This document shows positions 13,796 through 25,249 of a stretch of DNA of 64,000 nt, piece by piece; positions within the stretch are counted from its first letter, which is position 1, and the number at the start of each line of letters is the position of its first letter. The notes beneath the pieces are model-generated. The model did not search any database. It was not told where the DNA came from and saw only the letters and a list, made by a program, of their open reading frames with translations. The translations under genes and the position numbers were made by a program. The stretch spans positions 50,048,019 through 50,112,018 of the forward strand of contig CM049306.1 in the NCBI GenBank assembly GCA_026874595.1. Direction: 5' to 3'. The stretch comes from Sipunculus nudus (lineage: Eukaryota > Annelida > Sipuncula > Golfingiida > Sipunculidae).

Positions 13796-15102
13796 GCTTC
13801 ATATGACTATTATGTTATTAATTATTATATTATTTAAAATTTATATTTTGACGGTATGGGTAATTGTTTAGGGGAGGGGGTTATTATCTCAGGGGGCGGG
13901 TACTTTGTCTTGTGGAAGTTGTCTTGTTGTTATTGTCAGGAGGTTATTATAAGGGGAGGGGAGTGGTCATAGTGCCCTAGCGAAAAGACCCTGTATTATC
14001 CCTATTTTTAGAGGGGTGGCCTTGTAAAGATACCAGACAGGTCGGACGTGATAACCGTTTCTATGTCTGTTCATTGAAGGTCATTTATGCAAACAGATAT
14101 AACACGATGCAAATACACCAGAGAGCAATCACAGAGTGTATACCTAAGTCAAACCAGGATGTTTGTCCAGGTCAACTTCCACCCCGCAAGGCCTCCTTTC
14201 TACGAAAGACCACTTGTTCATCATTCATAAAGTATTTTGTTTCTCTTGATACCCTGTGAACAACAAACAGACAGAAACGACACTTCTGAGCTTACTTCTC
14301 GTATTTTTGTGCAATGTACTATTGTACAATGCGATTATGTATAACAGATTTAGTAAACCTATTGCACGTGCGTTTGTTGTGTGAGCGGAGGATTTCATCC
14401 AGATTCAAGACTTTGCCCTGATTTCATTGGCTGGTACACATGAGGCATCATTGAGTGAATATTATCAATAACTCTGATCTAGTAATGCATGTTTTGTTTT
14501 ATTTCTGCTGAAAATTTGGGACTGACAGAGGCAGAAATACTGTGCTTTTACTGAGATCTAGAAGTTTTAGTCACAGGGGACTTCCCAGTATGTGACGTCA
14601 CTGTTGAGCTAACAGTGCACATAGATGTGCCGATAGTTTTTGAACAAATCACACAACCTGATGTTTTCAGTGGAAAAATAGTTAGAAAAAAAATTTTTCC
14701 TCCAGGAATCGGGTTCATTGATTGAAAATCTATATTAATATTTTTTTTCATAGGCAATTATGTTATATGATATTAAAATGAGATTTGGAATACGTTTGCT
14801 TGACCTTAAAGGTTCACCTCTGCATGTTCTTTACAGATGATCTCAGTGAAACGCACGGTTAACTATGTCTCAGACAGATTCAAGTTACAAACCCGGTCAT
14901 GTTGTTCTGCACGGTGTTGTGTAACAGGTACATTTCTGAACTATTTTTTCCAAAGACGATCAAAATTTTAAAACCGAACTTGTTGTTCTGTACACTCAAG
15001 GGCCCTTTTTTCCAGTTGGTTTATGTGTACAGCAAGCAGAGACTGAGAAAATATTTGACATTAATATTAAAATGTATTCGAAAGTTATTCATTTAAGAGA
15101 AC

Positions 15103-15168
<66 letters not shown>

Positions 15169-15225
15169 TATTTAAGCACAGATGAAATTCAAGGCCCAAC
15201 GAATGCAAATTTCTCTATCTGTATG
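12472..15225. other. Gene-poor stretch with (AT)n arrays
   Basis: There are (AT)n arrays at 12937-12977, 13745-13789 and 15107-15166. A G-rich strand at 13870-13970 has several runs of four or five G and could form a quadruplex. A plus-strand open frame at about 14565-14726 has protein-like composition but no start codon, splice evidence or recognised family, so it is not called a gene. Confidence 0.5.
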
Positions 15226-15455
15226 GTAAACCACATCCTGCTGTCCAGGCCTGCCTTGTATAAAGGTACACTGCTGCATTATACATTACTCGAAGTACCC
15301 CCGTCCTGCTGTCCAATCGGATCCTGTGTAAAAGTACTCTCCTGCTTTGTACATCTTTGATAAACTCCGTCCAGTCCAGTCCCGTGTAAAAGTACACCGC
15401 TGTGTTACACATTACTCGAACTATATGTATGATAAACCCCGTCCTGCTAGCGCAC
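15226..15455. repeat. Degenerate minisatellite, period about 68 bp
   Basis: The phrase TCCTGCTGTCCA and its variants recur near 15236, 15304, 15368 and 15440. Each is followed by a GTGTAAAAGTAC-like block and, in two units, by ACATTACTCGAA. That gives just over three diverged units. Confidence 0.7.
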
Positions 15456-16005
15456 GGCAATTAAATTAAACCCAATCCTATTTTATACATAAATCAAGAG
15501 TAATACATTAAAATAACTATAATCAAATCATTATATAGAAATGGTTGTTGTGGTTGCCTGAAATTTTTCAGGTAGGATGAAATCTATTTCATCCTATCAC
15601 TAGAGATAATCCTTCCCCAGTTATCAGTTTGGATTTCAAGTCATATGTAATGGGACGGTAATCTGCAGGGGAGTATTCTGACATATTCTACAGCAGCGGT
15701 GAAGGAAACAAATTTTATCTCAAAGAACCAACATATCTGACATATGCATGCGACACTTGTACTCATCTGATGCACCCCCTCAGGTATCCAAGCAACCGAA
15801 AACATCCAATCGACGTTTAACGAGTAGTCTCAATGGAGCAGATGTAAGATGAATTTATTGGTTTAAAACTCACTTTTTATTGGCTATGTTTATGCCACGA
15901 CAGAACCTACTTAGCTGATAAAACATGTTTCGCGCACTTTAACGATGCAGTTCTGTTCGGCAGAGGGAAAGTCTGAACAGTTGTTTGTACCTCACACAAC
16001 TTGAG

Positions 16006-17664
16006 ATGAATTTTGAACAAATATTAGTGGTGGTTCTCCTCACCAAAGGAGTGTCGATGCTGGATGATTACAACTGTGCACCTTGCACCTGCAGGCATAA
16101 AGACGAAGGTGTTTCTATCAATTGCAACAGGAGACAGCTGGAGACCGTTCCAAACCTGTGCAACGATACGGTATATGAGTTTATTTTATCTGACAATGTT
16201 CTGTCGACAATCAATAAATCCACGTTTGTGAATTGCACAAATATGCATACATTGATTTTGGATCATTGTTTCATGCAATCACTGCAGGAGGATTCATTCT
16301 TAGGTCTTCAAAATCTTACCAAACTTAACTTGAGCAGTAATAATTTGAAACTAGTCCACAAAGACACTTTTCGTCCACTCCGCGGATTAAAAGTTCTCGA
16401 TCTATCTTTTTCTACCCAAGATGGTTTGAATAGTTTTATCAAATTTGCGGACTTCATGGGGCCCCTTCCAAAAGATCAGCTCACTGAGTTAATCCTGACA
16501 GGGATAACAAGTGGAGAGAACAACTCCTGTAATATTGAAGTCAACCAAGTGTTCTGGAAGTCCATCAATTCGTCAACCTTAGCCACCCTCAGACTTAACA
16601 AAAACATGATCCGTAAGTTTAATATAGATCCAGAATGTCTTCCGAGTCTAAGGATTCTAGACTTAAGTGAGAACGAAATGGATGTAAACTTTATAATCAA
16701 TACAGAGCGCCTGAAACATATTGAAGTTTTTGATATTAGTTATCAGACAACCGGTGTCAATTACAACATGCAAGCTTTAACGTCGGGAATCAAAATAATA
16801 AATTTTTCTCCAAGCCTCGTGAAAGTGCTTGCGCGCAGTGCATTGGATGTTGGTACCATACCTGGCGACAAAGTTATCCAAATCAATGCCACAGGCCCTC
16901 TCAGTATAAGGCTAATCGATTTATCCAACAATAACGTCAAATCATTTATGGGCACGATTAAGTTACTTCAACCTGCCTCAGATGTCACAGTGGATTTCTC
17001 CGGAAACAACTGTCAGAACATTTCTGTAAATATCTTTGATACATTATTTGCAAAATGCATTTCAAAAATCTTGCTAAATAAAAACAGACTGGGAAAGATG
17101 CTCTCAATATCCGGCGGGCCCTTACCAAAACTGGAAAAGCTTGAGTACTTGGATCTGTCAGAAAATGATATTATCACGTTGTCCCCTGACATTTTTGGTG
17201 GTAGTCCTAATCATAAGTTGAACACTTTAAACCTGTCGGACAATAATATTCGCATTTTTTCTCTCAACATAACTCGTCTGTGCAACTTGACAACATTAGA
17301 CTTCTCAAGGAACAGCTTAGTTGTTTTAGACGAAACCACCATAAACGAGCTGACTGGTGCATTTAACCGACAAAATAGTCCGAGACTCAGTTTGGTTATA
17401 TCAGGAAATCCAATAGAATGTACGTGCAACACAATGGAGTTTTTACATTGGACTTACAACGACAGGGAGAATATAAACGACCTGGATCTCACGTACTGCC
17501 GATTTAAAGAATCTTTGGTTCCTTTGTCGAAGTTAAAATCAAATATTTTTCCTTCGTTAGAGAAACACTGTGTTAGTTCACAATGGTTGTACACATGCGT
17601 TGGACTGCTGACGGTGTGTGTGGTGTTTCTGTCATTGTCAGTGATTGCTTACAGACACCGATAG
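16006..17664 (+). CDS. Toll-like receptor, ectodomain and membrane segment (stopped by TAG)
   Basis: This is the extracellular and transmembrane part of a Toll-like receptor, an innate immune sensor of the cell or endosome membrane. The first ATG of the frame is at 16006 and is followed by a short hydrophobic leader (residues 5-12), a likely signal peptide. An LRR N-cap with Cys 24, 27, 29, 40 and 52 follows. Next comes a series of leucine-rich repeats (LxxLxLSxN type) to about residue 460, one LRR C-cap with a C-T-C pair and distal cysteines (467-522), and one membrane helix (527-549). This is the single-cysteine-cluster layout common in molluscs. The frame ends after 552 residues at a TAG (17662-17664), three residues past the helix, just where the linker to TIR should continue. 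The gene has no introns, as is usual for molluscan TLRs. Ligand and exact subfamily cannot be read from the sequence. Confidence 0.92.
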   Translation: MNFEQILVVVLLTKGVSMLDDYNCAPCTCRHKDEGVSINCNRRQLETVPNLCNDTVYEFILSDNVLSTINKSTFVNCTNMHTLILDHCFMQSLQEDSFLGLQNLTKLNLSSNNLKLVHKDTFRPLRGLKVLDLSFSTQDGLNSFIKFADFMGPLPKDQLTELILTGITSGENNSCNIEVNQVFWKSINSSTLATLRLNKNMIRKFNIDPECLPSLRILDLSENEMDVNFIINTERLKHIEVFDISYQTTGVNYNMQALTSGIKIINFSPSLVKVLARSALDVGTIPGDKVIQINATGPLSIRLIDLSNNNVKSFMGTIKLLQPASDVTVDFSGNNCQNISVNIFDTLFAKCISKILLNKNRLGKMLSISGGPLPKLEKLEYLDLSENDIITLSPDIFGGSPNHKLNTLNLSDNNIRIFSLNITRLCNLTTLDFSRNSLVVLDETTINELTGAFNRQNSPRLSLVISGNPIECTCNTMEFLHWTYNDRENINDLDLTYCRFKESLVPLSKLKSNIFPSLEKHCVSSQWLYTCVGLLTVCVVFLSLSVIAYRHR

Positions 17665-18174
17665 GATATCAAGTACGCTATTCTACAGTTTAGGATGAGG
17701 CGGACTTTGTATAGGGACCTTGAACAAGAACAAATAGATTTTAAATATGATGCTTTTGTCTCGCACTGTGACCGTGATAGTCCCTGGGTGTATGACTGTC
17801 TGGTCCCTCATTTGGAGGAAGGAGAACAACCCCTCCGTCTCTGTCTTCACCAGAGAGACTTCATTCCCGGCGTCCCTGTAGAAGACAACATCCTGAACAG
17901 CATCTCTAACAGCCGCAGGACTGTGTTCGTTATATCCCGAGGGTTTGTCCGAAGTGGCTGGTGTAAGTTTGAGATACACATGGCTCGACTGGACCTGATA
18001 GAACGTGGGACTGACAGGATTGTGTTTGTTCTGTTGGAAGAAGTCCCGTTATCGGAGATGCCGCGCACCCTGGTGACTATGTTACGATCACACACGTATA
18101 TAGAATGGCCAGGAAACGAAATGGCTGATCGCGTGGACATATTCTGGCCGCGTCAGTGTGCTGCTTTGAATTAA
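17665..18174 (+). CDS. TIR domain of the same Toll-like receptor, downstream of the TAG
   Basis: The frame continues without shift from the TAG to a TAA at 18172-18174, so the whole gene would be 722 residues with one internal stop at codon 553. This part is a full-length TIR signalling domain, which recruits MyD88-type adaptors in the cytosol. Box 1 reads YDAFVSHCDRD, box 2 reads LCLHQRDFIPG, and the FW of box 3 lies close to the end. An in-frame ATG at 17695 could start a soluble TIR-only protein, but I see no separate promoter. The domain shows no further stop or frameshift, so the nonsense change is either recent, polymorphic, a sequencing error or bypassed. An AATAAA at 18868-18873 is a possible poly(A) signal. 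Confidence 0.9.
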   Translation, partial: DIKYAILQFRMRRTLYRDLEQEQIDFKYDAFVSHCDRDSPWVYDCLVPHLEEGEQPLRLCLHQRDFIPGVPVEDNILNSISNSRRTVFVISRGFVRSGWCKFEIHMARLDLIERGTDRIVFVLLEEVPLSEMPRTLVTMLRSHTYIEWPGNEMADRVDIFWPRQCAALN

Positions 18175-18571
18175 AAGACGAATTTTGGCACGACCAGCTG
18201 ATTGTTTGTCTGCATGCCGATCATGCAGATCGGATTTTTCTCATAATAGACATAAAGGAATGTTCAGGCCGATACGTACCGGTCGGAAACATATAAGATA
18301 ATTTGATGTTCAGGATAAAATTTCATAATGTATGAGATAAAAGTGTTGTTCTTAAATTACTATCAATACGGGGTGCAATTTATCAGACTTTGTATTAATA
18401 CTAAAACTTGCTTTGGTAAAGCTTAAGGAACATGGCCAGCTATATATTGTACAAGTAAACAATTATGTTTGGTTGAATTATCATTTTTTACTTGGTTATA
18501 TATTATATTAATATTCACATTTCTTGTTTTAGTCAGAATTGTAAGCAAATTTAAAATGCTTGTATAAGCAT

Positions 18572-18649
<78 letters not shown>

Positions 18650-19497
18650 GAGTAGCCTATGGAAAAAGGTAAAGGACTGATATTTTTCCACTGATAAAGG
18701 AAACATAGTGGAGAGGATTATTAGGCGAACTTAATCAATGGGATCAAGGAAGACTACTTTTTATATATTATCGAGATTAAAATTATATACACGGAGACTC
18801 TTGGTATGGAAACGATAAAAGAAATGAGTTTTACTGATCATTACTATGATGTTGGTTATGTGCCTGAAATAAACTAACTAAAATATATTGATATAAAATA
18901 TACTGTTAAGCCACTTAGTGTATCACAAAGCAAAAAAATCAGTTCACAAGAATGTGTCCCATCGAGTAAAGGTAATTTCCTTTTTGCACTAAGGGGTAAA
19001 TAAAAAAGATGTTGCACAAATGGGGAAAAGAAACGATCATTTAATATATGAACATCATAATAAACATTCTAAGCTACGACTGATATATGCATGCTTAGGT
19101 AAAATTAGCAGAAAGATGAGACGAGTGCCAAGAGTAAAATGCAACAAGGATTGTGGAATTATAATCAAACTATCTTAACTGAGGCGATCAACAATGATAA
19201 AATCAATATAGACAGGAGTAAAACTAGGCGAAAAGGGCTCCTTGATATTGAAACGTTATGAAAACGAGTTCCATTGGTGATTACTGTCTGTGTGTTGGGT
19301 AATGTGTCAGGATATAAGTTAAATATACTATAGTATAATATAATATAATATACAATACATCCCTTTTTACGACAATATAAAGGAAATATGACAGAGTCGT
19401 ATATATATCCCTTTACCAGCTCGGTATGATTTTCATGTATGAACGAAAGTACGTGTATATCAACATGCAAGAACTTGACCATTTGCTTCCCCAACTA
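18175..19497. other. 3' flank of the TLR gene
   Basis: No second gene is seen. An interrupted (AT)n array with TATG and TACA variants lies at 18572-18649. The remainder is AT-rich and would include the TLR 3' UTR. Confidence 0.5.
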
Positions 19498-19845
19498 TTA
19501 AGGCCAAAAAATATTAAACTAAGGTATGGTTCTCAGGCACCGCCCGCATCAATCTTAAACCCCCGCATCAAAACTTTTTATTTTGATTTTCAATAAAAAC
19601 TTTCCAATTTTGAGCTGCAGCCGCTCCGAAATTTCTTTCAAGAAGATAAAACCATACAATTTCCTTTGTTTTGTAGTGCTTTTACTTATTTAGCAAAATA
19701 AAACTGTTATTTTCATGCTTTTCCCTTATCATTTGACATTTTATCGAAACATACAAAAAAATTAAAATAAAAAAAGCGCCCGCCCGCATCGATTTCTGAA
19801 AAAAAAGTGCCTGAGAACCATACCTTTTTTTTTATTTTGGCCTAA
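19498..19845. mobile_element. TA-type MITE with GGTTCTCAGGCAC terminal repeats, copy 1
   Basis: The left end (TTAAGGCCAAAA, then AAGGTATGGTTCTCAGGCAC near 19520) is mirrored at the right end (GTGCCTGAGAACCATACCTT, then TTTTGGCCTAA). The terminal inverted repeats are about 45 bp, the core is non-coding and AT-rich. A related copy at 59188-59489 lies in a place where the paralogous sequence is uninterrupted, which supports a TA target as for Tc1/mariner-type elements. Confidence 0.68.
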
Positions 19846-20463
19846 CTCGAGTGTTCTGTTTTCAGAAAATTTATTGATCATGTCACATACCATCATTTTT
19901 TTCTCCAATATGACAAGTGGAGTCTTCCTACAAACATCCTCTTATCACTCTGAGACAAACTACACCTAGTCTTGTTGTTAATCGTCTCACCATTTATTAC
20001 CTAGCCGGAAGGCAGCGCTGACAGGTTAATGATGCCGTTACGAATAAAGGTCACGATTTGGGGCTACTCAATTAACACCGCTTCCTGATGCATGTTCTAA
20101 ACGCTTGTAATTTAAACAACGGCTTTACGAATTCATTTATTGTGTCCCCGAGGTAACACTTTATACACACAATCGGTTCATCAATGCAAGGCATGTTACC
20201 TTATGTGTCAATCTGTCTGTAATGATCATAAAATGGACGCGTCGATATGTTCTTAAATTAATGTGACAAAACACGACAAAATGGGCTCACAGACTTTGGA
20301 GCGCGTACCTGCGCCGCCGCATGACTTTGATCCTTATCACGTTCAAAGCATAGGAAACTTCCTTGCCTTGAGCCGGCCTTTCTATAAAACCCACCTATAG
20401 GCCTTAATCAGTGACCCTTTAAATACATCAAACTGTATTGCATGCTGTCAAACACACACAAAT

Positions 20464-20529
<66 letters not shown>

Positions 20530-21048
20530 GAGGTTAAGACGTAATAAGCACCCGAGCGCTCTCAAAATTAATTATTAACAAATTTTTTTGTTCCTTAAAA
20601 AGCGTCCCCTCCTCTTATTTTCGAACATGAAGTTGCGTTGTTTGTTTGACCTTACACGGCATTCACGGCAATTCAGGAAAGTCAAGTGATTACTGTATAC
20701 AGATATGAATAAAATAATATACCTAATCGAAACAATAGCTTTGGTATTCAACACCTTAATACCAACATATTACATGAACCCGGTACTTGATTAGTAAATA
20801 CACCTAATGCTGATCTTAGCAAGCAAATTCGTGGAATTTACGTCCTCCGCTTCCGCCTCTTGTTATTTTAGCTTCCTATGATCCTCATGCTTGCCTTCTC
20901 AATGTTTTATTTTTTATTTTCCCATGAAGATTTCTCTACATGTCATATTACCTGTGTTTTAGTTTACATTGTCCCCTGAAGATGTCTCTACATGACATAA
21001 TTTTTGTTGGTGATCGGCCCAGTATTTTCCCCTGAGCAATGTCTTCGT

Positions 21049-21107
<59 letters not shown>

Positions 21108-21277
21108 CATTGTGAGACCCCATTACTAATGTTTGAAATACATATTCAAATTGAACTTAAAGCATGACAGGTGAAGCACGGAGCATTCAAAGAGTATCAC
21201 GTCTCTAGCTTGACCAAAAATATGAAAATGTCAATAACATCATTAACAGATATATAAATAAATAAATAAATTCATAA
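19846..21277. other. Intergenic, with two (AT)n arrays
   Basis: There are (AT)n arrays at 20475-20526 and 21053-21105. Short units with GAAGAT(G/T)TCTCTACATG at about 20926 and 20979 belong to the family seen in tandem at 34367-34510. No gene is seen. Confidence 0.5.
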
Positions 21278-22148
21278 TATTACGGAACCTAATAACAAAA
21301 AATCAAGTACTCGTGACGAGCATAAATTTTGTTACGGAGATAAATAAAAATCAGATTCTGTAACACTAGGCAGCGTGAAATGTCTAGGGGAATGAATAAA
21401 AAGGTCAGTGTTTTTTGTTAATAAATAATTATATTTTTTTATTAAAACAACCCTAACATTACAACACACTAATTCAATACAATTACACAGTATAACAACA
21501 GTTTAACAGTACATCAATACAATTACACAGTATAGTAAATATAGTGTACAGTACCAGATTGTCCGGATCCTAGGCTTTTCTGGATACCACAACTGTCATA
21601 GCCCAACAAGTCCTTTCAAACATATAAACCAGATGAACAGTCCACGTAAATCTTCTCAGAGAATAAAAGTCAAATTCAATCCCGAAATCATTCTGTTGTA
21701 ATCCAAAAGTGAAGTTATTGTAATAGTCCCAAAGGGAAGCTGAAGACCTAATAAAATCTGTTACAAAGTTCGAAGTGCTGCAGTTATCGAAAAGGTCCAC
21801 AAACGGACTCACACTCTTCCGTGTCCGTTGGAATATTTCTCTCTCTCCTCCCCTCGGCTCTAAACACAGGCCATATTTATAACTTTTTATCCGAAAATTC
21901 TAGACATGGTAAACTCCATAGAACAATACACACGTTACAGGAACAGACTTGAAACATCTAGAACAAAGAACGCTGTGTTTCTACACTTCAGACCCCACAC
22001 GTGGGCCAGACCAACTCGAACTTCTCCAACGGCAACGAACTATGCCTGCCCAACTAACACACGCAACACCCCTGCGCACCATAAACCAGGGCCCGCCTAA
22101 CACGAATCAGAATATCAACAGCGCACAATAAAAGAGACACTTGTAACA
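21278..22148 (-). mobile_element. Solo LTR of the R1/R2 family
   Basis: This 871-bp sequence is the reverse complement of the LTRs of R1 (22333-23095) and R2 (55588-56444). It has near-perfect terminal inverted repeats (GTAACA at the right edge, TATTAC at the left). It is flanked by a 4-bp direct repeat ATAA (21274-21277 and 22149-22152), a target-site duplication. No internal sequence remains, as expected after recombination between the two LTRs of one copy. Confidence 0.82.
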
Positions 22149-22268
22149 ATAAACATTTTCTAAAGCATAATATGAGCAAAAATGAAAGAGAACTTCTGGA
22201 TGAGCTAATTTGATTGTACGGGGGAAAAAACTTTATTCACATTTAAGCAATATTAGAAATTAGAATCT

Positions 22269-22272
<4 letters not shown>

Positions 22273-22324
<52 letters not shown>
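22273..22324. repeat. (AT)n microsatellite
   Basis: A pure AT dinucleotide array ending only nine bases before the R1 5' LTR. Confidence 0.95.
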
Positions 22325-22332
<8 letters not shown>

Positions 22333-23095
22333 TGTTACAGGTGCTCTATTGTGTGACACAGGCGTGGCTCGTGTTGTTGTTACATTCCGTAATGGTTGAA
22401 CTCTCGTTGCCATGTGGGCCTTAATTTCACGCTTGGTAGTGGGTCACGTGATTTGACTGGTATGTGTGGAGATCGATAAACACGGCAGTGTCTTTCTGGA
22501 GAGTTCCTGAAACGCCTGTTTTCTGTGGAGGGGGGTACTTTGTAGATTGTTCGAGAAGTAGAAGGTTCCCGGCTTAGGGTGTGAAGGTATATAAAGGGCT
22601 ATTTTTTTAGAACCAAGGGACAGACAGCAGAGCAGATACCAGCGGACGCAGAAGCGTGTGTCAGATTCTGAAGATCTTATCCGATGAATGCGGCAATTAT
22701 GGATATTTCAAGAACTTTCCTGGATTTTATACACTGGACTTCAGTGTACATTCTGTGTTGTTTCAAGAACTTTCCACTGGACTGTCATTCTCCGAGAGTT
22801 TACATTCAAAGGACTTATTTTGGTGACACTGTTTGTATTCAGGTATTGTACCATTATCTTTCTGTGTGATCCTATTGACTTGTTGATATTCTGCTGTTTC
22901 ACTGTATAATTGTATTGATTTAGTGTATTGTATTGTAAGGATTGTTTTAGGAATAAATTTTAGTTATTTGTTAACAAAAACCCACTGACTTCTTTATTCA
23001 TTATGCCTAGTGTTACAGAATATGTAATTTTATCTCCATTACAAAATTTGTGTTCATCACGCATTCGTTTTCTGTTTATATTAGGTTCCGTAACA
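22333..23095 (+). repeat. 5' LTR of R1
   Basis: Starts TGTTAC and ends GTAACA, a 6-bp terminal inverted repeat. Contains a TATATAAA box (22588-22595) and an AATAAA signal (22952-22957) in the usual U3 and R positions. It is 763 bp, against about 860 bp for the R2 LTR. Confidence 0.88.
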
Positions 23096-23101
23096 TAAAA
23101 T

Positions 23102-23120
23102 TGGGGGCTCTTGTCGGGAT
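23102..23120 (+). other. Primer binding site of R1
   Basis: Seven bases after the 5' LTR lies TGGGGGCTCTTGTCGGGAT. It differs at a few positions from the complement of the tRNA-Pro 3' end that primes several retroelements. The match is by eye. Confidence 0.6.
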
Positions 23121-23263
23121 GCTTAACAGTGTTCAAATTTATTAGGCCTTGACCTAGACACATTGTTTTATCATCCATTGTTTACAAGATTACATATTGT
23201 TTACAGTACATTGTTTACAGGATTTATCTCATTGGTTTTTTGTTATTGTTTTAACATCTTAAC

Positions 23264-24668
23264 ATGGCAGATTTCAAACCTGAGACATTTGTTGACGATC
23301 CGGACCCTGATCAACTTGAACAGTTGTCAAAAGAACATTTGTTGCGTTTGGGACAACACTGAGGGCTAATTGTGGAAAAAAGCTTTGAGAAAGCCTAATA
23401 TCATTGCTAAAATCATGAAAGATCTTATTAGCAAAGGTTTCATGAAGAGACTGAAGTTGAAAATAAAAAAATGACAGCCTTGCTATGCAATTACAATTGA
23501 AAAATTTGGAAATGCAACATGAGCTAGCATTAAAACAGTTAGAATTAGAAAAAGAGAAGGAAGAACAGTTAGAAAGAGAAAGACTAGAAAAAAAATAGAA
23601 AGAGAAAGACTAGAAAAAGAATAAGAAATTGAGTTAAAACGACTGGAGTTAGAAAGACTTAAAGTATAAGGTAGTCTAAGTGCTGCCCCAACTGAAAGTT
23701 TTGATGTTACTAAACACATCAGACTTGTTCCACCTTTTCAAGAAAAAAAGGTTGATAAATATTTCTTACACTTTGAGAAGGTAGCTGAAAATTTAAAATG
23801 GCCTAAAGAAAATTGGACTATGCTGTTACAAAGTGTATTGACTGGCAAGGCCAGAGAAATTTATACAGAGCTTTCAGTAGAAGCTGCTGCTGACTATGAC
23901 CTGGTAAAACGGTTAATCCTAAAAGGTTATGAGTTAGTTCCAGAGGCTTACCGCCAGAAATTCAGAAATTGGGAAAAGCGCAAAGAACAGACCTACGTAG
24001 AATTTGCAGGACAAAAGACCATTTGTTTGATCGCTGGTGTAGTTCTAAAAAATGTAATGAAAGATTATGACAATTTGCGCCGGTTGATTTTGCTTGAAGA
24101 ATTTAAGCGCTGCATTAATGCAGATGTTAAATATATATCTCGATGAGAAAAGTCCTGAAACACTTGACATTGCTGCTCAGTTGGCTGATGATTATTCATT
24201 TACACACAAAATGTCCTTTACAAGCAAATCAAATCAGTCATTCACAAATAAGAATGTGAAACAGTATGGTCAAAAGAAGTTTACAGCGCAGTCACCCAGT
24301 AATAGTAGTCCTGATAGTTTAGCAAAGCCCATAGCTACAAATCAGTCCACGTCCACTGTGTCTAAGTCCAACAAAGACCAGTCATTTTCAAAGAAAATCT
24401 GTAATTACTGCAAGAAGGAAGGTCATCTAATATCTGACTGCTGTAAACTTGCGAATAGACCAAATAGCAAACCTTCTGGTTTTGTTTCAAAATCTATGCA
24501 TAGCATAGTACAAGAGCCAGGCTCCTTTCATGTAAATGAGGGGTACAACTCCTTTGTTGACTCAAATAAAGAGTTTGATGCTACGGAGGCCCAAGTGCCG
24601 TCTAAATCCAAAGAAGAAACCGTAGATTGCGAGGAATTAAATAAGGCTAGGTCCTTTCAAGACTCCTG
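23264..24668 (+). pseudogene. R1 gag (broken)
   Basis: Gag forms the retrotransposon particle. A start ATG at 23264 opens a frame that stops after 32 codons at a TGA. A lysine/glutamate-rich segment at about 23490-23670 looks like a coiled coil and carries more stops. A capsid core follows at 23750-24190, first in one frame and then shifted by one base near 24130, where an ATATAT slip replaces the R2 sequence. Its pattern (AYRQKFR, then LILLEEF and a helix rich in acidic residues) is like the SCAN domain. A CCHC zinc knuckle (C-x2-C-x4-H-x4-C) lies at 24400-24441. The frame ends at a TGA at 24667-24669. Confidence 0.85.
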
Positions 24669-24979
24669 AGAGGAGTGTTCTCTAAATGAGGCTAAGTCCT
24701 TTTATGACTCTTGCGAGAGTATTTCAAAAGAGGCCAGGTCCTCTTATGACAAACAAAAGTTTGTTTCTGCTGAGGAAAATTCCTCTGTTGACTCCCATGA
24801 GGAGTTTGGTAAGGATGTAGGTTCCTTAGATGTCTCTGAAACAGAGTTTATGACAGACATCTTCAATGTCAGTTCTTTGTTTGACGAGGTTGAGATAGGA
24901 GATTCCTCTATTGAATGTGAAATGGAGTTATTTTAGCCATTCATATATGATGGTTTTGTATCACTTTCGAGTGATTTTT

Positions 24980-25245
24980 CAGATTCTACCCCTTTTAGAA
25001 TTTTGAGGGACACTGGTTCAGGCCAGACTCTCATGTTAGCAAACACTTTGCTATTTTCTAATAGGTCCTTTACTGGTGCACATGCACTTGTTAATGGTGT
25101 GTTTTCAAACAGGCACACTTCAGTTCCGCTCACAGTATCCATTTAAAGTCAGATTTGACTTCTGGGAATATTACTGTGGGCATAAGAACTACTTAACCCT
25201 TTAAGGGAATTCAGTTGCTACTAGGCAATGATGTTGCATGTGATA
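24980..25245 (+). pseudogene. R1 aspartic protease (broken)
   Basis: A retropepsin that would process Gag-Pol. The catalytic DTG triad sits at 25009-25017 within RDTGSGQTLM, and the C-terminal LLGND strand typical of gypsy proteases lies near 25215. A stop upstream (TAG near 24934) and a frame change between the two motifs break it. The acidic region between the zinc knuckle and the protease holds degenerate KA(R/K)SF-type repeats. Confidence 0.8.
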
Positions 25246-25249
25246 AAGT

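Noticed and set aside
14565-14726. Plus-strand open frame with protein-like composition (LVTGDFPVCDVTVEL)
   Set aside because: No ATG, no clear splice signals and no recognised family; a minus-strand frame overlaps it as well.
17683-17979. Minus-strand ORFs across the TIR region
   Set aside because: They are antisense shadows of a strongly supported coding sequence.
24094-24669. Possible cellular CCHC zinc-finger gene
   Set aside because: It is the gag zinc-knuckle region of R1, in line with LTR, protease and integrase.
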